Made by a program: the position numbers and the translations under genes. A stretch of 64,000 nt of DNA from Frankia alni (lineage in GTDB: Bacteria > Actinomycetota > Actinomycetes > Frankiales > Frankiaceae), in NCBI GenBank assembly GCA_026225295.1, contig JAMFSN010000147.1:56354-120353 (forward strand). Reading direction: 5' to 3'. Positions 1 through 8,000 of this stretch are shown here, piece by piece. The notes under the pieces were generated by a model, which worked only from the letters and a program-made list of their open reading frames with translations, had not been told where the DNA came from and searched no databases. The first letter of the stretch is position 1. Each line of letters starts with the position of its first letter.

Positions 1-1012
1 CCGCGTTCCACGGGCACGCGGCGTCCACGAGTTCGACCGTTGCCGCGGCCGAGCCCCGGTAGGTGCGCTCGGTGACCGCCCGGGCCACGTCGATCACCCG
101 TACGAACAAGCCGTCGGAAAGGGTGAAGGCCAGCCGTCGGGGGTCGCTGACCAGATGGAACAACGGATCGTCGGCCGCCAGCCCGTACCACTCGAAGGTG
201 GCCGTGAGATCGAGCGTGGCGACGTGCCGCCACAACGCCACCCGGGCCCGGACGGTCGTGGCGACGAACTCCCGGATGCGCACCACACCGTCCGGGCCGG
301 TGGCGCCCCGCCGGGTCTCGACCCGGTACAGGACGTAGCCCTCGGCCGTGCCGTCGGCGGCCTCCGCGATAACGGTGGCCAGGGGACTGGCGCCCTTGCG
401 GTCACCCGGCGGATCGGCCAGCACGACGCCCCAGCGCCGATCGTCGCGGACGACCGACCCGGGGCGGGCGGCGGCGGCGTGGACAGGGGTCAGCCGGGCG
501 GCCACCGCCGGATCGGCGCCGGCCTCCTCAACGAGCCGCAACCGCACCTGGTCATCGGGCGGCGTCAGGAAACGCAGGTGGGCGCGTTCGCCGCGGACCG
601 CCGCGATCGGCGCGGCCAGACCGTAGCCGAACCGGCCGTAAATGGTCGCCTCGCTCGCCCACAGCGCGGCCAGCGCTTCCCGGCCGCGTTCGTGGATGTC
701 GGCGAGCTGGCGGTCCATCAGGGCGGACAGCACCCCGCGGCGGCGGTACACCGGCGAGACGCTGACCCCGGTGACCCCGGCCACCGGGCGGGGGCCGCCG
801 GGGACCTCGACGCGCAACGACTGGATCCAGGTCGTGCCGACCAGATCGTCCCCGAGATACGCCCCCAGGCTGCGGTCCGGCTCGAACAACGGTCTCTCGG
901 TCTCGACCTGCCAGCCTCCGAACTCCTCCCCGAAGGCGCGGTGGACGAAGCGCAGCGCCGCCGGGAAGAAGCTGGCGGTCAGGGGACGAAGTTCGAGATC
1001 GCTCACGGTCAC
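1..1012 (-). CDS. Eis-family N-acetyltransferase (C-terminus beyond window)
   Basis: Reads leftward and runs off the window edge, so only about 337 residues are visible. The N-terminus has the Eis/GNAT pattern: an early RPLT..FF..A.RFV...FGEEF block, then DLVGTTWIQSLRVEVPGG, then the acetyl-CoA-binding strand-loop GVTGVSVSPVYRRRGVLS, followed by LWASEATIYGRFGYG, which is typical of Eis-type enzymes. These proteins use acetyl-CoA to acetylate amines such as aminoglycosides or lysine side chains; the substrate here is unknown. The start is GTG at 1012, or GTG at 1006 two codons later; neither has a convincing ribosome site. The next gene leftward is not visible. The family call is strong; the substrate is not predicted. 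Confidence 0.85.
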   Translation of the reverse strand, partial: MTVSDLELRPLTASFFPAALRFVHRAFGEEFGGWQVETERPLFEPDRSLGAYLGDDLVGTTWIQSLRVEVPGGPRPVAGVTGVSVSPVYRRRGVLSALMDRQLADIHERGREALAALWASEATIYGRFGYGLAAPIAAVRGERAHLRFLTPPDDQVRLRLVEEAGADPAVAARLTPVHAAAARPGSVVRDDRRWGVVLADPPGDRKGASPLATVIAEAADGTAEGYVLYRVETRRGATGPDGVVRIREFVATTVRARVALWRHVATLDLTATFEWYGLAADDPLFHLVSDPRRLAFTLSDGLFVRVIDVARAVTERTYRGSAAATVELVDAACPWNA

Positions 1013-1056
1013 TTTGTACGTCTACGCACCGCGTTCCGCGAATGATTTTCCGACCG

Positions 1057-1770
1057 CTACTCGTTACACAGCGCACCGACCCCTGGTTGACGCCCGACGA
1101 TCGGCCCGAGGTGCACCACGTACCAGTCGCCCCGCCAGGAAATGAGCGAACAGACGCCGAACGAGCCCGCCCGGCCGTCGACCTCGTAGCGCACCCGGGT
1201 GCCGTACACCCGCCAGTAGCCGATCCGGTTGTACTCGACGCCGGGGTCGATCCAGCCGGCCCGCGCGGCCGGGACGGAGACGCCGAGCAACCGGGCGGAG
1301 GCCACGTGCGGGCCGATCGACGCGCGGACCGCGTCGAGATCCAGGTCGTAGAAGCCGACGAGCCGGGTCTGCCAGTCCCCGGCCGGGTCGCTGATCGCCT
1401 TGACCTGCCGGTAGGCGCTGAGCGGGAAGAAGAAGGGGAGCGCGGCGGCCTCGGAGCGGGCGCCCGTGACCGCCGCCCACAGGCCTCGGGCCCGGGCCAC
1501 GAACCGGGCGTCGGTCGCGCCCGGTTCCTGGCGGGTCTGCGGCAACGTACCCGGATCGACCGTCGGCGTCGCGCTCGGCGTCTGGGGGACGCGGCCCGCG
1601 GCGCCGGCTCCATCGGCGGCCCGGTCAGTCGCCGACGGCGCCGGGACCGACCGGGCCGCCGATGGAGCCGCCGGCCCGGGTCCGTCACTACCGCAGCTCG
1701 TGATCACGGCGCTGGCGGCGAGCGCCGCGGCCAGCGCGCCGGCCGCGACGCGACCCGTTCCCACGGCCAT
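1057..1770 (-). CDS. Putative secreted lipoprotein of unknown function
   Basis: 237 residues from the ATG at 1770. The open frame extends further upstream, but this start gives a clear lipoprotein signal peptide: MAVGTGR, a hydrophobic AAGALAAALAAS stretch, then ITSC-G as lipobox with Cys at about residue 28. GGGAGG lies about nine bases upstream of the ATG. After the Cys comes an Ala/Pro/Thr-rich linker to about residue 75, then a folded domain rich in aromatic residues (FYDLDLDAVRASIGPHVA, NRIGYWRVYGTRVRYEV, SWRGDWYVVHLGPIV). The last part resembles the NTF2-like or DUF4878-type secreted domains of actinobacterial lipoproteins, but I cannot assign a family. It is probably anchored on the outer face of the cell membrane. 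The 44-bp gap to the Eis gene on the same strand permits co-transcription. Confidence 0.75.
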   Translation of the reverse strand: MAVGTGRVAAGALAAALAASAVITSCGSDGPGPAAPSAARSVPAPSATDRAADGAGAAGRVPQTPSATPTVDPGTLPQTRQEPGATDARFVARARGLWAAVTGARSEAAALPFFFPLSAYRQVKAISDPAGDWQTRLVGFYDLDLDAVRASIGPHVASARLLGVSVPAARAGWIDPGVEYNRIGYWRVYGTRVRYEVDGRAGSFGVCSLISWRGDWYVVHLGPIVGRQPGVGALCNE

Positions 1771-1907
1771 GGTCCGCTGCCTCCCGGGCGCGTCCGCGCC
1801 GTCGCCGAGCTGTTCGTCGGGCCCGTCACCGCCAGCCCGGGCGTGGAGATCCTCGCACGGCCGTCGCGGGGCGGTACCGTCGGAGCAACGGCGGCAGGGG
1901 AGGTCCG

Positions 1908-2171
1908 GTGAGTGAGACGTCAACGGGCTGGTCCCGCTGGCGGCGGCGGGCCAGGGCCCGGGAACCCGCCGCCGAAGCACCGGTGACTGCCGCTCCGGTG
2001 ACCGAACCGGCCAACGAGGCGCCCGCCGTCGAACCGGTGAACCCCCCACCGGGCCGGTCCTGGGGACGGGGCCTGCGGGACGCGCTGAACCCGGCCCGGC
2101 TTCCCCCCGGCATCGGTGGTCGGCTCGATCCGCCGGCCGGCCCGCCACCGCGGTCCCGGCCCGGATCCTGA
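1908..2171 (+). CDS. Small proline-rich hypothetical protein
   Basis: 87-residue reading frame from a GTG, with GGGGAGG four bases upstream. Third codon positions are almost all G or C, as in true genes here. The product is rich in Pro, Ala and Arg, with an Arg cluster near the N-terminus (WSRWRRRARARE) and a PVTAAPVTEPANEAPAVEP stretch. There is no signal peptide, membrane segment or known domain. It stands alone between the divergent lipoprotein gene and the guanidine riboswitch. Antisense frames across the same bases are also open, as expected at this GC content. It may be a real small protein or a chance frame. Confidence 0.42.
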   Translation: MSETSTGWSRWRRRARAREPAAEAPVTAAPVTEPANEAPAVEPVNPPPGRSWGRGLRDALNPARLPPGIGGRLDPPAGPPPRSRPGS

Positions 2172-2225
2172 CATGTCGGGGAAACACCACGGCGGTACCT
2201 TTCGCCCGACCCGCCAGATGGTGGG

Positions 2226-2336
2226 GCGCACCTAGGGTTCCGCCGGCGGCTGGTCAGCCACCGGGTCAGGTCCGAGAGGGGCAGGCGGCCGCATCGTGGC
2301 GGGCGCCCCACGGCGGGACAAAAGCCCGGGAGACAG
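2226..2336 (+). ncRNA. Guanidine-I (ykkC) riboswitch upstream of the ureohydrolase
   Basis: The conserved ykkC class I elements are present in order: CTAGGGTTCCG at 2232-2242, GGTCCGAGAGGG at 2269-2280, and CGGCGGGACAAAAGCCCGGG at 2311-2330, followed by AGA. These match the guanidine-I aptamer, which binds guanidinium and switches on downstream genes. The aptamer ends about 48 bases before the GTG of the ureohydrolase, whose GGAGG ribosome site is at 2374-2378. I see no obvious intrinsic terminator in that gap, so control could be at translation. A second copy of the same RNA lies at 18244-18367. Confidence 0.93.
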
Positions 2337-2384
2337 CCGAGGTCCGGTTGCCCTGCGCGACCGGGCCGCCGTCGGAGGTGTTTC

Positions 2385-3593
2385 GTGACCACGAATCAGG
2401 ACCCGAGCAGCGACCCGGACCCCGGCAACCGGTCGGACCCGGCGGCCGCCCCGCCCGCGAGGGGGCCCGGCGCGGGTCATCATCACGGAGCCCGGCACGA
2501 CAATTACGGGCCGGAGGCGCGCTACGCCGTCGAGCGGGAAGCGCAACTGCCGACCACGATGCACGAACGGGAGATCGCCCGGGGCCTCGAACTCGGCCTG
2601 CCGGGGGCCGACTCGATCGTCGACCGGTCCATCCCGACCTTCTCCCGGGGCGAGCTCCCGCACTTCGCGGGCATCAACACCTTTCTGAAAGCACCCTACG
2701 TCGAGGACGTACGGACCTGCGGCGACTATGACGTCGTGGTGCTGGGCGCGCCGTTCGACGGTGGCACCACCTACCGGCCCGGCACCCGGTTCGGCCCGCA
2801 GGGCATCCGCAAGATCTCCGCCCTCTACGGGCCGTACAGCTTCGAGCTCGGGGTCGACCTGCGTGAATCGATCACGATCGCGGATGTCGGCGACATCTTC
2901 ACGATCCCCGGCAATATCGAGAAGACATTCGACCAGATCAGCAAGGCGGTCGGCCACGTATACGCCTCGGGCGCCTTTCCGGTGGTCCTCGGCGGCGACC
3001 ACTCGATCGGCTATCCCACGACCCGGGGCGTTGCCGAACACCTGTCCGGGAAACTGGGGATCATCCACTTCGACCGGCATGTGGACACCCAGGAGACCGA
3101 CCTCGACGAGCGGATGCACACCACGCCGTGGTTCCACGCCACGGACCTGCCGAACGTGCCGGCCAAGAACCTCGTTCAAATCGGGATCGGTGGCTGGCAG
3201 GCCCCCCGTCCGGGCGTCAAGGTGGGCCGCGAGCGGGGAACAACGATCATGACGGTCACCGACTGCGTCGAGATGGGCATCGAGGCGGCCGCCGAGCGGG
3301 CCCTCGAGGTGGCCTGGGACGGCGCCGACGCCGTGTGGCTCTCGTTCGACGTGGACTGCCTGGATGCGGCCTTCGCTCCGGGAACCGGCTGGCCGGAGCC
3401 CGGCGGCTTCCTGCCCCGCGAGGTACTCAAGTTCATCCAGCTGGTGTCCGAGCGCCCGCTGGCCGGTATCGAAGTTGTCGAATGCTCCCCGCCGTATGAC
3501 AACGCGGAGATCACGGCATTGATCTCCACCCGGGTCATCTGCGACACGCTCGGCTGTCTGGTCCGGGCCGGGCACCTCCCGCGGGGCCGCTGA
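2385..3593 (+). CDS. Ureohydrolase (arginase/agmatinase family), probable guanidine hydrolase
   Basis: 402 residues; GTG start with GGAGG six bases upstream. The ureohydrolase fold is clear, and the metal ligands are all there: GGDHS near residue 205, D-R-H-V-D near 230, and SFDVDCLD near 325, followed by FAPGTGWPEPGG. Agmatinases and arginases usually have DAHTD at the second motif; here it is DRHVD, keeping the Asp-His-Asp ligands. The first 45 residues are low complexity with an HHH cluster. Known family: binuclear metal enzymes that hydrolyse guanidino groups to urea. A nickel-dependent member in cyanobacteria hydrolyses free guanidine and is also under guanidine-I riboswitch control. The riboswitch directly upstream makes guanidine the best substrate guess over agmatine. 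No HypA/HypB-like nickel chaperone genes are visible in the window. Confidence 0.88.
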   Translation: MTTNQDPSSDPDPGNRSDPAAAPPARGPGAGHHHGARHDNYGPEARYAVEREAQLPTTMHEREIARGLELGLPGADSIVDRSIPTFSRGELPHFAGINTFLKAPYVEDVRTCGDYDVVVLGAPFDGGTTYRPGTRFGPQGIRKISALYGPYSFELGVDLRESITIADVGDIFTIPGNIEKTFDQISKAVGHVYASGAFPVVLGGDHSIGYPTTRGVAEHLSGKLGIIHFDRHVDTQETDLDERMHTTPWFHATDLPNVPAKNLVQIGIGGWQAPRPGVKVGRERGTTIMTVTDCVEMGIEAAAERALEVAWDGADAVWLSFDVDCLDAAFAPGTGWPEPGGFLPREVLKFIQLVSERPLAGIEVVECSPPYDNAEITALISTRVICDTLGCLVRAGHLPRGR

Positions 3594-3918
3594 GGTCCTA
3601 CGCTTCGCGTTCGACCGTATGCGGTGGGTCGCCACTTATGGGTCTTATGTTCGGGTCGTGTAGGTGGGTCCGAAGGCCTGGGGGTATGGTCCCTCTCACA
3701 TTGGACATGCAGGTCGGGGGGTGTGCTGGCGTGTGAACGTGCTCACGGGGTCGCAATACGTATCTTCTCGACCCGCCCCTTTAGTGTCATTCGTTGACAA
3801 AATGCCGCAAACCCTCCCAAACTCCCTGCTGTTCCAATGACCGATCCACAATGTGCTGCTCACCTGGGCCCGAGATCGTGATCAGGCGCGGGTGCAGGGC
3901 ACGCTCCGGGAGCGGGAC
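3594..3918 (+). other. Relatively AT-rich intergenic region
   Basis: About 325 bases between the ureohydrolase stop and the preferred GT2 start. Base composition is clearly less GC-rich than the surroundings. It holds a CRP-like inverted repeat (separate entry) and a TTGACA at about 3795-3800 with no convincing partner -10. No reading frame looks coding. It probably carries the promoter of the polysaccharide operon that follows. Confidence 0.5.
3732..3747. promoter_or_regulatory. CRP/FNR-like binding site
   Basis: TGTGA-N6-TCACG, one base off the classical TGTGA-N6-TCACA operator used by CRP-family regulators, including actinobacterial cAMP-responsive ones. It lies about 190 bases before the preferred GT2 start, in the only long upstream gap of the polysaccharide operon. 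A match this short can occur by chance. Confidence 0.4.
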
Positions 3919-5004
3919 TTGAACCGAGTTCTAGTCAGCATCGTGATTCCCGCCTACAACGAGGCGCACCGGCTGCCGCGGTCCATGGCGAAGCTGGTCC
4001 CGTTCGTCTCCGCGTTGGGCGGCGCCGAAGTCATCGTGGTCGATGACGGCAGCACCGACGGCACCGTCGCGCTCGCCGAGCGGTTCCTGCACGACCTGCC
4101 CGAGGCCCGGGTGCTGCGTCTGCCGTGGAACTCGGGCAAGGGGTCAGCGGTCCGGGCCGGGGTGGCGATGGCCCGCGGCGAGGCGATCGTTTTCATGGAC
4201 GCCGACATGGCATCCGATCTCGAGGACCTACCGAGGTTGCTGGCCGCGTTGGCCGACGCCGAGATCGCGGTCGGCTCCCGGCGGGTCGGTGACGGCGCGA
4301 CCCGCAACGGGTGGCGCAAGGCCGGCTCGTGGGGCTTCAACCAGATCATCCGCTCGCTCACCAGCCTGGATCACGCCGACACCCAGTGCGGCTTCAAGGC
4401 GTTCCGCCATGCCGAGGCGAAGCTGCTGTTCAGCATGTCGCGAGCGACCGGCTTCGGTTTCGACGTGGAGATTCTCGCGCTGGCCCGGATGCTCGGTTAC
4501 CGCACCGCCGAGGTGCCGATCCGGTGGGACGAGGTCGACGGCGGTCGCTTCAATCTCATCCGCCACACCCCGGCGATGATCGTCGATGCCGCGCGGGCCG
4601 GTCGGCTGGCCCGCCGGGCCCCGCACAACTGGTCGCTGGAGCGGCCGTCGGGCGACGAACGGTCCGCCGACCTTCTGGACGCGCCCTACGTGGCCCCCCG
4701 GCCGTCGGTCGCGTCCCGAGGGGCCGAGGACCCGGGACCGTACGTCGATGCGGCGCCCGTCGCGGTCGAGGAGATGCCCACCGGCCTGGTGCTGCTCGAT
4801 CGGGGCGGCCGGGCGGTGGCGCCCGCGAACGCCGGGCACAACGGCGTCGGTCCGCACAGCGCGGCCGGTTCGCACAGCGGTGTCGGTTCGCACAGCGGTG
4901 TCGGTTCGCACAGCGGTGTCGGTTCACACGGTGGAACAACCGCCCACAACCCGGGCATCCAGCGCACGGCTACTGTGACGGGCGTTCAGCGCGAAGTTGT
5001 ATGA
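3919..5004 (+). CDS. Family 2 glycosyltransferase (dolichyl/polyprenyl-phosphate glycosyltransferase type)
   Basis: 361 residues from TTG at 3919, which has GGGAGCGGG just upstream and places the protein start at MNRVLVSIVIPAYNE, where the family normally begins. An in-frame GTG at 3853 would add 22 residues without a ribosome site. GT2 signature: SIVIPAYNEAHRLP, VIVVDDGSTDG, MDADMASDLEDLP (DxD), and TQCGFKAFRHAEA. The last resembles the DPG/GtrB and dolichyl-phosphate glucosyltransferase subgroup, which transfers a sugar from a nucleotide to polyprenyl phosphate at the inner face of the membrane. There are no membrane helices. The C-terminal 130 residues are low complexity and end in a GSHSGV tandem repeat. 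It is the first gene of the envelope locus and probably supplies lipid-linked sugar to the AftD-like enzyme that follows 53 bases later. Confidence 0.85.
   Translation: MNRVLVSIVIPAYNEAHRLPRSMAKLVPFVSALGGAEVIVVDDGSTDGTVALAERFLHDLPEARVLRLPWNSGKGSAVRAGVAMARGEAIVFMDADMASDLEDLPRLLAALADAEIAVGSRRVGDGATRNGWRKAGSWGFNQIIRSLTSLDHADTQCGFKAFRHAEAKLLFSMSRATGFGFDVEILALARMLGYRTAEVPIRWDEVDGGRFNLIRHTPAMIVDAARAGRLARRAPHNWSLERPSGDERSADLLDAPYVAPRPSVASRGAEDPGPYVDAAPVAVEEMPTGLVLLDRGGRAVAPANAGHNGVGPHSAAGSHSGVGSHSGVGSHSGVGSHGGTTAHNPGIQRTATVTGVQREVV
4849..4934 (+). repeat. 18-bp tandem repeat in the GT2 C-terminal tail
   Basis: Three perfect 18-bp units (GGTTCGCACAGCGGTGTC at 4867, 4885 and 4903) are flanked by a diverged unit before (4849) and a partial unit after (4921). 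Each unit encodes a GSHSGV-like hexapeptide, so changes in copy number keep the reading frame. Confidence 0.9.
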
Positions 5005-5057
5005 AGCGCAAAGTTGTATGAAGGTAGACGACCGCTCTACATCGGGGGATATGGACT

Positions 5058-8000
5058 GTGCCGTTCGCGCACGCGCTCGGAACGGCGGATGACGATCTTG
5101 CGACCGTACCGCTGTCCCTCCGTGGCGAGGCGGCCACCGCTCCGGTCCGGGTGACGGCCCCGGGATCATCACCACCGGTCCCGCCCGCGTCGGTCGCCGT
5201 CGGCGACCACACCCCCCGCTGGCCACTCGCGGTCCTGGTCGTCGCGTTTGCCGTCCTGTGCCTGCTCCAGAGCCCGGGCCGGATCGTCGCCGACACCAAG
5301 ATGGACATCATCCTGGCGCCGGGACCGTTCCTCGCGAGCGCGCTGCACTTCTGGAACTCGACCTCGGACTTCGGGTTCCTGCCCAACCAGTACGTGGGCT
5401 ACCTCTTCCCGATGGGCCCGTTCTTCCTGCTCGGCCACCTGGTCGGCCTACCGCCGTGGGTGACCGAACGGCTGTGGTGGACGTTGCTGCTGGTCGTCGG
5501 GGCCTGGGGGATCGTGCGGGTGGCGGACGCCCTGCGGATCGGGCGTCCCACCGGTCGGATCCTGGCCGGGTTGGCCTACGCGACGTCACCGGTCTTCCTC
5601 GGCAAGATCGGGGCCAGCTCGGTGGCCCTGACCGCCGCCGCCCTGCTGCCCTGGATGATCGTTCCGCTGCTGCGGTGCGAGGTGGTCGCGCTGGCGGTCA
5701 CCGGCCGCCGGCCCCTGACCCGGGCCGGGCGCCGTCCGCTGTCCCCGCGCCGGGCCGCCGCCTGCTCCGGACTGGCCGTCGCGGCGACGGGCGGGGTCAA
5801 CGCCAGCGTGACGCTCTGCGCGCTGGTCGCCCCCGGGATCCTGCTCCTGTTCGCGGGCCGGACCCGGCCGGCCTGGGCGGTCCGGGCCTGGTGGTTCCTC
5901 TCGGTCCTGCTCGCGACGCTCTGGTGGATCCTGCCCCTGGCCCTGCAGGGCCGGTACGGACTGAACTTCCTGGCCTTCACCGAAACGGCCGCCGTCACCA
6001 CCGCCTTCACGTCCAGTGCCGAAGTGCTGCGCGGCTCCGCCGACTGGCTCGCCTACCTGCGGGTGCCCTCGCCGTGGATCCGCGCCGGCTACGAGTACGT
6101 CACCTCGCCGGCGGCCATTGTGGGGTCGGGTATCGCGACCGCGGTCGGGGTCTGGGGCCTGACGAACGCCGGTCGGCCCCGGTCCCGCGCGGTGACCGCC
6201 GGTGCCCCCGCGCCGGCCCCCGCCGCGTCGGTCCGGGAGTCGCGGGGCGGCCGGGACCGGCCGGCCGGCCTGGATCCGCGGACCCGTCGGTTGCTGGTCC
6301 TCACCCTGGTGGTCGGGGTGCTGGCGATCGGCTCGGCCTACCCGGGCAACCCCCACTCGCCGATCGCGGGCGATGTGCGGGACCTGCTGGCCGGGCCGCT
6401 GGGCTTCCTGCGCAACGTCTACAAGTTCGAGCCGGTGGTCCGGTTCCCGCTCGCGCTGGGGCTCGCGCACGCGGTGAGCGTCGTCCCCGGACGATTTCCG
6501 GCGCGGTTCCGGTGGCTGGCCGGGGCGCCCTTCGGCCGCGCCCTCGCCGTGGTCGTCGTGCTCGGCGCACTGGTGGCCGGCACCGTGCCCGGGCTCACCG
6601 GCAAGCTCGCCCCGACCGGGTCGTTCTCGAAGGTCCCGGCCTACTGGACCGACGCGGCCAAGTGGCTGGCCGCCAACCCGGCCGGCGGCCGGACCCTCGT
6701 GCTGCCGGGCAGCGCGTTCGGCGAGTACGACTGGGGCCGGCCGATGGACGAGCCGCTCCAGTGGCTGGCCGACTCGCCCTGGGGGGTCCGCAGCCTGATC
6801 CCGCTGGGCGGCACCGGGGTCACCCGCCTGCTCGACGCGATCGAGAACGAGCTGGCCCTGGGGTCGGCGCCCGGGCTCGCGGCGACCCTGACCGAGGCTG
6901 GGATCGGGCAGGTGCTGGTCCGTAACGACCTCGAGGACCGCGACTGGGACCGACCGCCGTCCACCGACCAGATCAACCGGGCCCTGGCCGGGTCCGGCCT
7001 GGTCAAGGCGCGGTCGTTCGGGCCGCAGGTGCCGATCCGGGAGACCGCCCAGGAGCGGCTGGTCGCCGACCGGCGCACCTCGAAAGAGAAGGTCAGCGCG
7101 CTCCAGGTCTGGAAGGTGCCGGCCGGCGCGAGTCAGGTGACGGCCTATCCGACCGCCGCGACCACGATTGTCAGCGGCGGTCCGGAAGCGACGGCCCAGC
7201 TGGCCGCGCGGGGGAAGCTCGGCCCCGGCGCGACGGTCGACGCCACCGATCTCACGGCCGCCGATCTGTCCGGTTCCTCGAGCCTGCTCGGTCCCGGTGT
7301 CACCTGGGACGACACCGACACGTTGACGCGGCGCAACGCGAGTTTCGGGGTGGTCCAGAGCTCCGAGTCGTATCTGCTGCAGAGCGGTCAGAACTCGGCC
7401 GGGAAATCCGGCGAACCGGGGCAGTGGCTCGACGTCCCGCCGGCCAACCATCAGACGGTGGCCGCCTTCACCGGCGGCGCGACCATCACGGCCTCCTCCT
7501 ACGGATTCTCGCTGGCCCCGGCGCCGGACCTGCAGCCGGCCAATGTCATCGACGGCAACCCCAGCACCGCCTGGCAGGCCCAGGTGACGGCTCCGAACGG
7601 CTCGGTCGGGGCGTGGGTCCGGATCGACCTCGGCCACGCGGTGACGGTCCCGTCGCTCGGCATCACGCTGCTGGAGGAAGGCACCTTCCGGCCGGCCGTC
7701 GAAGCGATCCGGGTCACCACCCAGCGGGGTTCGGTCGTGACACCGGTCGAGCCGAACGAAACCAAACAGGTGCTGACCGTGCCGTCCGGGTCGACACGGT
7801 GGTTCCAGGTGTCGTTCGAGAAGGTCACCCGGCAGACCGGGCCGCTGCTGGGGGCCGGCATCCGCGAGCTGACCATTCCCGGGATCACGCTGCGGCGGTA
7901 CGCGGTCGCGCCGTCCGATCTCGCGCCGGTGTTCGCCGACCGGGCCAACGGCCGGATCGAGTACCTGTTCGACCGCTACCGGGCCGACCCGACCCTGCCC

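Noticed and set aside
1826..2392. 188-codon minus-strand ORF spanning the first riboswitch
   Set aside because: It would be antisense to a conserved riboswitch and the small plus-strand ORF; no ribosome site or conserved blocks.
4849..4934. CRISPR-like short repeats
   Set aside because: The 18-bp units are directly adjacent with no spacers and lie inside a coding frame.
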